Positions 12,230-24,300 of a stretch of DNA of 64,000 nucleotides are shown piece after piece (position 1 is the first letter of the stretch; each line of letters starts with the position of its first letter). The stretch lies in the NCBI GenBank assembly GCA_051453625.1, contig JBOZIK010000001.1, positions 202,789,645-202,853,644 of the forward strand. The letters are read 5' to 3'. Position numbers and translations under genes: made by a program. Source of the DNA: Welwitschia mirabilis (lineage: Eukaryota; Gnetophyta; Gnetopsida; Welwitschiales). Under the pieces are notes generated by a model. The model was not told the origin of the DNA. It ran no database searches and saw only the letters and a list, made by a program, of their open reading frames with translations.

Positions 12230-15200
12230 AATTAGCTAGAGCTGAGAATTGGGGTGTATGCAAAATCCTGATAGAAGACATCCTTTGCTAAAAGGACTGT
12301 GATATTGTTCTGAAGACGAAAGCAGATGCGAAGGCAGCATCAGGTCTCTCTAATGCAGATTGGCTAAAGAAGGACCCTGATATGGAATGGAAGAAACTTG
12401 ACAGAAGGTCATTCTCCTTGATTCAACCGTGCCTTGGCAATAGGATTCTTTAATCCCCTAGCAAGATTTTTATAGTTGGATTGTGACAAATTCTGAAGCA
12501 GTGATATGACCTATCCACTAGTATGAATTAGTTTTATATAGTTAACAAGGTCTTCAAAATGAAAATGAAATAGGGTGTGTCATTACAAGCACACCTAGAC
12601 AAGATAAAGGGGTCGTTCACATAGTTTGATGACCTAAAGATGACCTTCGCGAAATACCCTAAGTTAATTGCGATTCTCAATTCCTTACCTAATTCTTGGG
12701 AGATTGTTTGCACTACCCTGATGACTGCTTTAGATACTATGCCACATCTAAATACTATCATTTCAAAGCTTCTGGATGCATACAAGGCTAGGGTTATTAA
12801 GCCTATTAGAGAAGCCCTTGTTGTTCGTAGAGGATGCTCTCAGACCAGAGGAGAAACATGTTGGCAGAGCAAGAGCAGAGGGAAATCTATCAATAGAAAC
12901 ATTGAATGTTGGTACTGCAAGAAGAAAGGCCATTTATGAAAGGACTACCACATCGTAAAAAACAAGCACAAACAAAAGGAAGGTGGTAATTAGCAAAACA
13001 ATGAAGGTGGACAAGGTTTGAACACAAAAGGAGATGTGGATGTTGTGTTGATTACCAATGCACAAGAGGTAAATGTTTCCCAATATTCTTGCCCTAATAT
13101 TGGGATTCTGGATTCCAATGCCTCCTTTCATGTCTGCCCAGATGTTTTCATGTTTTCTTCATCTAACAAAATTTCAGATAAGTATGTTTCTCTGGGATGT
13201 TAAACATGTGCCAGAGCTTGCGAAAAATTTAATTTCAGCTGGCCAATTGGATGCTAGTGGCTGTTTAGTTTTCTTTGGGGTAGGTGGCTAGAAGATAACG
13301 AAAGGTGCTATGGTTCTGGCACGAGGACGGAAAGTAGGGACCTTGTACACTTTAAATGCTAATGCAGTAAGGCACACTTTTGTTGTTGCTGGTGAAGAGG
13401 ACATGTCTCTTTTGCATAAGAGACTTGGACATCTCAATGAAACAACCATGAAGGTCTAGTTCAAAAAATTTGCTTCCAAAATTTGACTCTATTTTTTTGG
13501 ATTTCTGTAAGGATTGTGTTATTGCAAAAACTAAACCTGTTAACTTTAAGAAATCTGTGTCTAGAAATTAAAGTAATGAAAAATTAGACTTGGTTTATTC
13601 TAATGTTGTAACAACTATGCTAGTGACATCTTTTGGTGGAGCATCTTATTTTGTTATGTTTATTGATGGTTTTAGTCGTAAAACTTGTTTGCTTTTGATT
13701 CCTTCAAAAGACAGAGTCTTTGATGCTTTTAAACAACTTAAAGCTAGAGTTGAATAAATAAAACAAGTTGTAAAATTAAATGCGTGGTGACAAATAATGG
13801 AGGTCAATACACCTCTCGTGAATTTGAAATGTTTTATAGAAATAATGGAACTATCCACACAAAAACACCTACATATACAACTTGAGTAATGAAGTAGTTG
13901 AAAGATGCAACATAGCCGTTTTAAAGAGGTTGCATTCAATGTTGCAGCAATCTGGAGTTCTAGAACATCTTTGGGCTAAGCCGTAAACATAGCTTCATAT
14001 CTACTAAACAAATCACCTCATTCAGCACTTCAAGGAGAAATTCCAAAGTCTGTTTGGAGTGGGAGGAAACCATCTTTCTCTCACTTAAAGGTGTTTGGTT
14101 GTGAAGCATATGTGCATCAACAGACGCAGGTGTGTTTTTATGGATTACAGAGGAGACAACCTTGGTTACAGGCTATGGGATCCAGTGGACAAGAATGTCA
14201 TCAATTCGCGTGATGTGGTCTTTTGCGAATAGCAAATGTTTTACAGGTCACTGGAAGAGAATCAGGATGAGGGGGTCCCTGATTCCAGCGCCCTACAAAA
14301 GCCTTTTAAAATTCCAGATTGTGATGATAACAACAAAACAAATAATCCTCCTGATGATGAGGATATTGGAGATGAAAACGAACCCACTTGAGTTACAACA
14401 ACTTGATATTTTAGAAGGCTTATACTCCTACACGTTGGTTAAGAAGGTCCACACATCCAACATACCACCTATAAGGTACTCTCCATCATTGCATTATAAC
14501 TTGTACACAGATAAAGAAGAACCTGAAACATACCAAGAAGTTGTTTCTTCACTCAACTTAGACAATTGGAACGTTGTAGTGAAAGAAGAGTTAAATGCAT
14601 TAAGGCATAATAATACATGGGATGTGGTTCCCTTGCTTGCTAGGAAACGGGCTTTGTCCAACAGATGGATTTTCAGGATAAAGGAAAAGGCACATGGGAA
14701 AAAACGTTGCTAGGCAAAGCTGGTTGTAAAAGGTTTTCAACAAAAAGCACGTATTGACTTTACTGAAAATTTTTCTCTAGTTGTGAAGCATTCCTCTATT
14801 CGTACCATTTTGTCTATTGCTGCTATTTTCAATATTGAATTAGAACAATTGAACATTAAAACTGCCTTTCTAAACAGTGAACTTAAGGAAGAGATTTAGA
14901 TAAAATTGTCTGAAGGTTTTGAAATGAAAGAGAAGAACCTAATCTATAGGTTGAAAAGAAGCTTGTATGGCCTAAAAGAAGCACCTAGGCAATGGTAAAA
15001 AAGATTTGAGAGTTTCATACGGGAACAAAAATACTGAAACAGTGATATCAATCACTGTATTTATCTTTGTGGAAAGGCATTCGGTAAGATTGTTGTTTTA
15101 TTATTCTATGTTGATGATATGCTTGTGCTGGAAATGGCATACAAGAAATTAAAAGGCTGTAAAAGGGGATGGGAAAGCATTTTGCAACCAAGGAATTGGG

Positions 15201-16060
15201 TCCTGCAAAGCAGATTCTTAGAATGCAAATTTCCAGAAATAGATCATGTGGAAAATTGTGGCTTAGTTAGTCTGAATACATTGGCAAAATATTCGTTTTA
15301 ACCTGTCTAACTGTAAACTTGTTGGAACACCATTAGCAGGTCATTTTTAGTTGTCAATAGAGGATTGACCAAAATAAGAAAAGGATCGGAGAGGGATGGA
15401 AATAGTTCCTTATGCTTCAACTATTGCCATAATCTGCACAAGACCAAATATTTTATATGCAGTGGGAGTGGTCTCATGTTTCATGAGCAACCCTGGTCCA
15501 AAGCATTAGGAAGCTATAAAATGGATTTGTGCTACCTGAAAGGTACATAGAATTTTTGCCTAAGTTTTGATCATGCTAAATTGGAGGTGATGATTATGTG
15601 GATGCTAATTATGCTCAATGCACAGATACCAGAAAATCCACTTTTAGTTATGTTTTCTTGATGGGAAGTGGCCCTGTTAGTTGGATGTCTCGTTCGCAAA
15701 GGGATGTGGCTTTATCAACTACAGAAGGGGAGTGCATAGCTATGCTAGAGGCAACCAAAGAGATGATTTAGCTAAGATGTTTGCTTGACTAATTTGAATT
15801 GAAACAATAGCAATATCTGATTTATTATGACAGTCAGAGTGCAATTCATTTAGCAAAGAATGCCACTTACAATGCTCAAACAAAGCACATTGATAAGAGG
15901 TATTACTTCACTAAGGAAGCATTGGAGGAGAAGAAGTTGGATGTCCACAAAATTCACACACAAGCAAATCTTGCAGATTTCTTGACCAAAGCTATTGCTA
16001 GAGATAAACCTTAGGGATGTTGTCACAGCATATACTTAGACACGTGAACTGGGCAAGCTC
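12230..16060 (+). pseudogene. Copia gag-pol polyprotein, decayed
   Basis: Gag spans about 12230-12960 (NWGV, ADAKAASGLSNADW) and ends in a broken zinc knuckle, CWYCKKKGHL then a stop. A protease-like DSNASFHVCP (canonical DSGA altered) lies near 13110. LLHKRLGHLNE, the gag-pre-integrase box, is near 13412. Integrase covers about 13570-14100. RT runs from about 14560, with RRSLYGLKEAPRQW-like sequence near 14955. Its catalytic YVDD is intact at 15107-15118. RNase H covers about 15600-16010 (SWMSRSQRDVALSTTEGE, AQTKHID). Numerous stops and frame changes occur in every domain. Confidence 0.85.
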
Positions 16061-16125
16061 GAAAAGTAATGCATCTTTAGGAGCTCCACTTGAAGATGTG
16101 CCAAATTTGTCTTCCTGTGGGAGAG

Positions 16126-16512
16126 TGTTGATATGTGAAGCCAAATTTGTTTTATTCCCTTTGTAATATTTTAACACTATGATTTTACATTGAACCCATT
16201 TTAATATTATAAAAGGAGGTTGTGTTGGGGTGTTGCAAGAAAAGGGACGTGTTAAAAAAGGAATGACACTATTTTACCGTTTTGGTTTGTAACCCTAAGC
16301 CTATTTAAAGGTGGTGTGAGGCTTGTTTGGATGTAGTTCTAAGAGGCAGCCTTGCCTAAACCCTATTGTGGCTTGAATTCTAAAGAAGATAATAGAGCTC
16401 TGCATTGCTTTCCCATCGTTTTTCCTTGCATCAGGATTTTCCACGTAAATCATTATATTCTCTTTGCTTTCATTGCACTTCTAACTACTTTGCATCTATG
16501 TATTTATCAACA
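16126..16512 (+). repeat. internal 387-bp Copia LTR
   Basis: Perfect terminal inverted repeat TGTTGATA..TATCAACA. It directly follows the Copia purine tract (cctgtgggagag), so it is the 3' LTR of the Copia body. The matching 5' LTR is absent. It carries the 'gagctctgcattgc' and 'ggattttccacgtaaat' blocks also found in the solo LTR at 16838. Confidence 0.8.
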
Positions 16513-16514
16513 AT

Positions 16515-16525
16515 TGGTATCAGGG
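16515..16525 (+). other. primer-binding site 2
   Basis: TGGTATCAGGG lies two bases after the internal Copia LTR, at the normal spacing for a site following a 5' LTR, although here the LTR is 3' of its coding region. Confidence 0.7.
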
Positions 16526-16612
16526 TGACAATTTTGGCTTGGTTTCGGGTTCGAATCTCCTTAGTGCCCTTCCGATTCATGTGAGGATTTGGCATGTGGA
16601 TCGATGGGAGAT

Positions 16613-16718
16613 TGTTGGGTATGCACTCCCCATGCCTAACCCGACAAGTGGGTAAATATAAAGGGTTCTAGTTTTCACCAAATTCATGGCTTTTGATGTG
16701 ATGGTAATGGGCCCAACA
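16613..16718 (+). repeat. right 106-bp TRIM-like LTR
   Basis: Starts TGTTGGGTATG and ends GGGCCCAACA. It is preceded by a purine-rich tract (gatgggagat) and followed by the target duplication CAAAT. Confidence 0.85.
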
Positions 16719-16837
16719 CAAATGCCTTGTGTGACATTTTATAAATCATCAAAATAAATGTGGCTATCCACCATGCCTTTTTCTTTCAGTGGGCATGCCT
16801 AATTGGTAGAATTCTTCAATGTGTTTCAACAACATTC

Positions 16838-17959
16838 TGTTGGAAGTGGAGCCAAATCTCTTAATGTTATTTATTCCTTTGTAGTTTGACTTTATATATT
16901 TTTTATATAGGCCCCTTCTTGTTGTANNNNNNNNNNNNNNNNNNNNNNNNNNNNNNNNNNNNNNNNNNNNNNNNNNNNNNNNNNNNNNNNNNNNNNNNNN
17001 NNNNNNNNNNNNNNNNNNNNNNNNNNNNNNNNNNNNNNNNNNNNNNNNNNNNNNNNNNNNNNNNNNNNNNNNNNNNNNNNNNNNNNNNNNNNNNNNNNNN
17101 NNNNNNNNNNNNNNNNNNNNNNNNNNNNNNNNNNNNNNNNNNNNNNNNNNNNNNNNNNNNNNNNNNNNNNNNNNNNNNNNNNNNNNNNNNNNNNNNNNNN
17201 NNNNNNNNNNNNNNNNNNNNNNNNNNNNNNNNNNNNNNNNNNNNNNNNNNNNNNNNNNNNNNNNNNNNNNNNNNNNNNNNNNNNNNNNNNNNNNNNNNNN
17301 NNNNNNNNNNNNNNNNNNNNNNNNNNNNNNNNNNNNNNNNNNNNNNNNNNNNNNNNNNNNNNNNNNNNNNNNNNNNNNNNNNNNNNNNNNNNNNNNNNNN
17401 NNNNNNNNNNNNNNNNNNNNNNNNNNNNNNNNNNNNNNNNNNNNNNNNNNNNNNNNNNNNNNNNNNNNNNNNNNNNNNNNNNNNNNNNNNNNNNNNNNNN
17501 NNNNNNNNNNNNNNNNNNNNNNNNNNNNNNNNNNNNNNNNNNNNNNNNNNNNNNNNNNNNNNNNNNNNNNNNNNNNNNNNNNNNNNNNNNNNNNNNNTAT
17601 TCCTTTGTAGTTTGACTTTATATCTTGTTTATATAGTCCCCTTCTCGTTGTAATTCTATATTAAAGGGAGAAGAGAAGTCTAATGGGGTCATCTAGAAAG
17701 TTCTAGAAGTTAGGGTTAGGGTTTCTACGCTAAAAGAAAATCTATATAAACAGAGTAGAGGCATGGAATGCTACAAGGTGTGTGGGAGTCGGGAGTTACA
17801 AGATTGGCTATGGAGAACGGCTTGTGTCCTTGCCCTTTTTCGTTCTAATAGAGAGCTTTGCATTGCTTCCGTGGTTTTTTCCCAACATTGGGATTTTCCA
17901 CGTAAATTTGGTGTGTTGATGTTTGCATTTTGCTTTTGCTCTGCTGCATTTTTCTAACA
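16838..17959 (+). mobile_element. solo Copia-type LTR (contains a probably false gap)
   Basis: Starts TGTTGGAAG and ends TTTCTAACA. It is flanked by a perfect 5-bp duplication CATTC (16833-16837 and 17960-17964), with no internal domain, as expected after LTR-LTR recombination. The 671-N run (16927-17597) is flanked by two near-identical 55-bp copies (16872-16926 and 17598-17652, four differences). Removing N run and one copy leaves 396 bp, close to the 387-bp related LTR at 16126. The 'ggcttgtgtcc' block recurs in LTR-like sequence near 57227 and, reversed, near 62262. Confidence 0.85.
16927..17597. other. assembly gap, 671 N
   Basis: N run inside the solo LTR; see the entry for that LTR. 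Confidence 0.99.
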
Positions 17960-18267
17960 CATTCCTCCCATAGGATCACCCAATGAAGGTGTAAGGCACG
18001 CAAACAATTTGAACAATCACACCTAGTAGGCACTTTAGGTACAAGTATTAAACTCATTTCTAAAGCTCAAAGAATTCCATTGACTATCTATTTGTGAGCC
18101 TTATTCCACAAGTCCTTGAGCCTATTTATAATGAATTTGTATTTCGTAGATCCTTGGTTTTAGTTAGACACACCTCGTCATTACTCTTGTAAAAGGATTT
18201 TTCACTCATAGTTTAAATAAATGAATTTGCCACATCAAATCTATCTTCATACTTCTACCAAAACTCC

Positions 18268-19097
18268 TATTAAATGAGAGGATCTCAAATCCTATCTCCT
18301 TGTTTCACTTAATCTTCATGGAACTGCAAATTACAATCTTCTTAATTTTTTGGGCTAATCAAGAATCCTTCACCAATGCCTTGAACCTTTGTGGCTAAGG
18401 TTCAACTCTACATAATGAGAGGGGCTAACAAAGTATGCCAAAAGCATTGATTCAGACCTTGGAAACTCTTCACAAAGGTCCACAGAAAGTTAGCACAAGT
18501 ACGCAATGAGAAGCCTTCTTAGAAAGGAGTTGTAGAACTAAGAAAAGCATTAGAGAAATGTATGAGAAGAAAAAACTACATAAGCATAATCCACTACAAA
18601 CTTGTAGTTGGCAGAGATGTTCCCTCAAAAATGGTTGTTTGATTAAGGATATTGCTTGATTTAATGCACTATCGGAGTGTTGGCACCAATCCCTCAAATC
18701 TCTCCTCCACTACAAAGCAAATCTCTATCGGGACTCAGTTAAAACAGCTGACACATACGATGCAAGCTTTTTGAAAAACAATAAAATTTGAATGTCGGTC
18801 CACTCACATGAAGGCCCATTTTCCTGAGACTAAGTTAGTCGACCACTGCTCTAGGTTGATCTAGTCACAAGCTATCTTTTTGGCTAGAAAATATTGATAA
18901 TAGTTGTTGGTCAACTAACATATGTATGGGTCACCCCACAAGGCTTTAGGTTGCCCTGCAAATAATTTAGGCACATATTCTTCTTGTGGTTGAACCGCAG
19001 GCATCCAAAATCAATTCAACAGGCCTCCAATCATCCAATGAACTCCAAATAAAGCTAATTTGGTCATCATTAAAATCAAACACATCTAAATCCAACA
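18268..19097 (-). repeat. 3' LTR of the Sirevirus-like element
   Basis: Minus strand begins TGTTGGATTTAGATG after the polypurine tract. Matches 26003-26813 through much of its length. Confidence 0.8.
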
Positions 19098-19120
19098 ATA
19101 CCCCCCCACCCGATGATGAC
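19098..19120 (-). other. polypurine tract
   Basis: Minus strand reads cgggtgggggggtat directly before the LTR start TGTTGG, the expected site of plus-strand priming. Confidence 0.75.
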
Positions 19121-21200
19121 AAGACATGTGAAGTTGGATTGATGTTCCCCTCGAAGTTTTGCCCGTTATGGCCTAGTGCGTTCAAGAATTTCCAACATCC
19201 AATTGCATCAGGTATCAAAAGATACATCTAACATGGTTGACTTGGTACTCTTCTCCACCTTTTTGTTATAATTGAAAACACGAGGAACATATAGAGAAGA
19301 AGAACTGAACTACATAAATGCCATTTGTTAAAGATGTATGTTCCATGTAAACAAAAATGAGAGGCCCTAGGTATGCATGAACTAAGTAAAGGACACATCA
19401 AAGTTACCCTCGCTGCCAAAAAGAAAAGAAAAGAGTGTGCTTTAAAAATGCAAACAGCTGGTAAAGAACATAGATAACAAATGAACATGACAAATGAATA
19501 GAATGTTCTGGTGCAGCAGTGTTTTAAATGAAAACAGGTGCGGAAACTGATTAGAGAGAAAGGTGTGCAGTAAATACAAGTGCCTAGTTGTAGAAAACAT
19601 GCATCATAACGCCAAATTGACATACTTAAGATGGAAACATTGGCATGAAAACGGTTACTATACCAAATAATCACTACTTTAAAACATGTGTTATTTTACT
19701 GCATGTGCCATAAACAAAAGATCTCCAAAAAATAAAAAGGTAGCTGATACATACATTATAAAAGAGAACAAAAGGAAAAACATTGGTAATAAAAATGGGA
19801 TGTATTAAATTAACTCATAACAAAGATAAAATGTTGCATACACCTTGTGACATGATCAGAAAAACAAGGCATATCCATATACCATACATAGTGAAACAAG
19901 ATATGTCCAAAAGACATAAGAGATATAACCGATATAATCATGAGGTCAAAAAGACAAAAAGAGCGCAAAACACATAGAAGGATGCAACGATGAACATCCC
20001 AAAAAGGTATAGGGAGAGGGAAACCATGACTCAGCAGAATCATTCCTACTGCTTGCCTCAGAAGATGAAGTGGTCCCTACCTCTACCCCATCTCACATCA
20101 TAGCTACTGTAATGTGTCAAGTCTGTGAAGCAATATGATGCGGTAATTGATAATCGCTTCTTTGTTCCATGGCCAAAGCTGAATCTGAACCCTAAGAAGT
20201 CCCACTCTGAGATGAAGTACTTGGATGTTTGAAAGGAGGACTAGGGACTTCTTCCGGCAAATGCTGAAATATTTCCATCCATGACAAAGCAGTTTTTGAC
20301 AAAATACTGTGTGGCTTCTCTTTTTGCTCTGATGGATTAATAGGTACATTATGGCATGAGCCAAGGTATGATGTCAAGCCTTCACAAGGTGAAATTATGT
20401 ACAGAAGACATGTGACTTACAATATGTTTTACAACCATGGCTGCCAAATCCAAACTCTTTTTCTTCATTTAACCAATACAATGGATAACTGATGTAAGGA
20501 CTAACCTCATCCCTATGCCCAAATTGCCCAAGTAGATTGTATGTGAAGATTAGATCAACAACATAGTAAACTGGATGTAAGTATTTTACTGGCATATAAT
20601 ATTTCCATTCAAAAGCCCTACAAGTGACACATTTTCATAATGCCATTTTTCAAAAGCACTATGTTAGGCTCAATAAGTGCTTCCCAGCAGATGTTTGCAA
20701 ACTTCAAACCAATTGGCACCTTCTTCCCCAAACAATCATTATTTACTGCATGTTCTAGGGTTATTCGCCCATTCTGAAAACAGCTAGTCCAAGTTTCCTC
20801 TGCTTCATCCGACACGAATAGACCTCTAAGAGGTTCGTGCTGGCTCCATCTCATGGTGAAAGAGAAAAACAAGGGTTTACTGCAAGAGACACGTTATGAA
20901 ATCAAGAAAATGAGAAAACAGATAAAGAGACGCAAACAAATAAGATGGGCATTCGAACACCACACTAAGGTCCAACTCTGCGTCGTGTTGGTTGACCCAC
21001 CTTTTAAGGGTCAGTCTACCAATGTCTTTAAAAAATAGACCTTGAGAAAACGAATGGAGGTCAATCCACCCTAGTGACAAGTCCATCAACTGACTTTGTA
21101 ACTAAGTTTACAACTAAAGGACCAAGGATTCGTCAATCAACCTTCACTAAATGTCTATTGAATGGCAAGGCCTCAAGTTTCAACTACAAATCCTAAGAAG
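19121..21200 (-). pseudogene. extra sense-strand ORF region (env-like position)
   Basis: Between the end of pol and the 3' LTR three sense frames follow each other: 20872-20618 (84 aa, with LGKKVPIGLKFANICWEAL), 20595-20395 (66 aa, with HPVYYVVDLIFTYNLLGQFG) and 20377-20192 (61 aa, Pro/Ser-rich). The first two connect by a frame change near 20620 and look like one decayed protein. In Sireviruses an env-like or unknown ORF sits in this position. I do not recognise the sequence; a captured host fragment is also possible. Confidence 0.4.
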
Positions 21201-21399
21201 AGGTCAATTACCTCCCACAAAATTCGTAGTCAAGTAGTGCCAAAAAAATGATCTTCAGATAGGACGGAAAATAAAGACAACGTTGGATATGTGTCATGTT
21301 TGAGATGGTATAGCACAAAGTTATGCATTATTGTGATAAAATCACATAACGAGTTTGGCCTCTTAGTTCTTAATAATTCCCAAACACTTACATAAGTGA

Positions 21400-24300
21400 C
21401 AGAAGCATTCTTCAACCAATAATTTGGTGAAGAGATTAGCTAATTGGTTCTCAGTATAAACATATGTAATAGAAATTTTACCATTTTGCACACGCTCATC
21501 GATGAAGTGATGTCAAATATCAATATGCTTAGTCCATGAATGAAGTGTTGGATTCTTCGTAACATTAAGTGTGTTCATACTATCACAATATAGAACTCTT
21601 GTCCTAGTATCCATGCCATAATCAATTTACTTCATCCCTGGCAATTATGCACAACAAATTCCAGTTGCAATATATTCTACCTTGGCCCTTGATAATGATG
21701 TAGAATTTTGCTTCTTACTTTCTGAAGAAGCCAGACAATTGCCAATGAAATAGCACAAGTTGCTGGTGCTTTTGGATCTTCTATGTAAGAAACCCAATCC
21801 ACATCCCTATACCCAACCAAATCAAGCGTAGCGTCACTTGGAACCATAAGCTAGAACATTGTGTGAACTTTAAATATCAAAATATTCTTTTCACAACTGC
21901 CAAATGTGACTCTTTATGTGAAGATTGATATCTAGCATAGATGCCTATGCCAAGTGAAATTTCTGGTCTACAAGCAATCAAATACAAAAGACTACCAAGC
22001 ATACCTTTATAGAGTCTTTGATCCACTTGTTTACATTAAGTATCTTCATGGGTTTTTGTGCCCGACGACATAAGAGTTGATATGTCTTTTGCATCAGCCA
22101 TTCCATCCTTCTTAAGCAAATCCTTGATGCATTTGGTTCGCGATGTGAAGATGCCATCTCCACATTTGTTTAACTTGTAATCCTGGAAAGAAAATTAGCT
22201 TAACCAACATGCTCATTGCAAACTCATTTTGCATCTAATTAGCAACCTCATGTGACAAATGATCATTAGTAGATCCAAAAACAATGCCATCAACATGCGT
22301 TTGCACCACTAGTATATCACTATCCCTTCCTTTGATAAATAAAGTGTTAGCTGCCCTACCTCCAATAAAAGCTTTAAGCAAAAACGTTACCAAACTTTCA
22401 TACCACACACTTAGTGCTTGTTTTAATCCGTAAAGGGCCTTTTTGGGTTTATATACATGATCAAGATAATTATGATTCACAAGACCTAGGGATTGTGATA
22501 CAAAAACTTCTTCTTTAATACTACCATTTAAAAAGGTACTTTTCGCATCCATTCGATATAATCTAATTTTTTAATGGCAAGCAAATGTGAACAATATCCT
22601 TGTAGCTTCTAATCTTGCAGCAGGAGCAAAGGTCTCCTCACAATCAATACCTCCTTCTTGTGAGTATCCTTCGGCAACAAGATAGCATTTGTTTTACACA
22701 ATATTGACTTGCTCACCCATCTTGTTTTTCAACATCATGTTGTCCCAATGATGTGTCTTCCTTCCAAATTAGGCACCACACTTGCTTCCTTTCTAATTGG
22801 TTTAGTTCCTTTTGCATTACAAGAGTCCAACAATCACCAGCCAAAGCGTATTTTCCATCCTTGGGCTCAACTAGTGACACAAAGCAAAAATACACACAAA
22901 CATTTTCTTTATTTCTTCTAGTTTTTTACTCTTGTATGGTTGTATCAAGGTTACCAATCAGTTGATCAGCTACATGATCTCATCTTGTTCTCAAGCATAG
23001 ATTTGTGCATTTGGAATGTGTTTGGAGAGAAGAATTTAATATCATTTTAGATGTTGAGGAGCTTATGACCCTTGAGAGGGTCAAGATGATGAAGAAGGTG
23101 AATGAGGAGTGAATGGTAAAGTAGGTGGAAATGTAATGATGGAATGTTAATCATAAGACATTCCATCAGCCCATTCACTTAATTTCAACTTGTTAGAAGA
23201 GTTAGAATCTTTTATTATAACATGTACTAACTCTTCAACCTTTAAAGAATTCTTGTTAAAGACTCTAATGCTTTACTATATGAAGAATAACCCAGAAATG
23301 TTCCTTCCTCTAGTCTAGGATCATCTTTGTCATTATTTCCTTTATCTCTAAGAATAAAACACGTGCTTCCAAAGACTTTAAGTTATCCTGCATTGGCCTT
23401 TTTAGCTGGCCATGGTTCGTATGATGTGCTTTTCGTAGCAGGTCTAAGGAAAACCTTGTTGATTACATAGCATGCCATATTAATTGCTTCTGCCCAAAAT
23501 CAATGTGGTAGATTTTGCTCATTGATCATTGTTCTTGCCATGTCAAACAATGGCTAGTTCTTTCTTTCAGTGACTCCATTTTGTTTTAGAGGCCTTTGAG
23601 CTTCAAAGTTATGTATTATACCACACTCATCACAAACATTTCCAAATTTACTATCTACAAATTCCCCTCCTCTATCATTTCTGACATTTTTGATGGTGTA
23701 TCCTTTGGAATTTTGTAACCTTTTACTCAATGTAAAAAAATGATCAAATGCTTTACTTTTACAACTTAAAAACTCATCCCATGTAAAATGAGAAAAGTTA
23801 TCAACAACAATTGAAAAATACTTCGTACCCTGAGATTACTTGTATTGGTTGAACCTAGCAAATGCAGGCAAAGAATGTCAATTGGTCTAATTGTTGTAGC
23901 ATCTCTCTTACTTCTAAACACGCTACTTGTTTGTTTACCTAGCTTGCAAGCATCCATTATTTCACATTAGAATCAATGAATCATCAAATTTGGGGAAACT
24001 ATTACCAATACCTTCTTAGCTACATTTTTCAATGTGTCAATGTTGGCATGTCCTAGTCTTTGGTGCCATAGATTGCAATCATTATAAAGCAGAAACTTCC
24101 CTATTGCACGTTAAAACCACAAAGAGATTATAAATTTTCAAGTCTGCATCCAACTAAAGTAACCTCACTACTATCCTTTTGCACAAAACTTTCACATGTA
24201 TGTTTATCAAAAATTACTCTATATCCTTGTCATAGTTTGTGTAATACTTCAGAAATTATGTTTGAAACCTTCAACATATAATACCTCTTCAAATTTGGAC

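Larger units (their letters stand above)
11984..16718 (+). mobile_element. composite retroelement: TRIM-like LTRs around a Copia body
   Basis: A pair of 106-bp LTRs (TGTTG..CAACA), about 15 differences apart, is bounded by a perfect 5-bp duplication CAAAT (11979-11983 and 16719-16723). Inside, after a Met-tRNA-type primer-binding site, are Copia gag, protease, integrase, RT and RNase H in order. Then comes a different 387-bp LTR (16126-16512), a second primer-binding site and about 100 bp ending in a purine-rich tract before the right 106-bp LTR. A 106-bp LTR is far shorter than other Copia LTRs in this window (370-830 bp) and fits a TRIM. Many stops show the coding part is dead. Confidence 0.8.

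Noticed and set aside
20853-21038. Plus-strand 61-residue ORF opposite the env-like region
   Set aside because: Shadow of the opposite strand and rich in Lys/Arg by composition; no domain.
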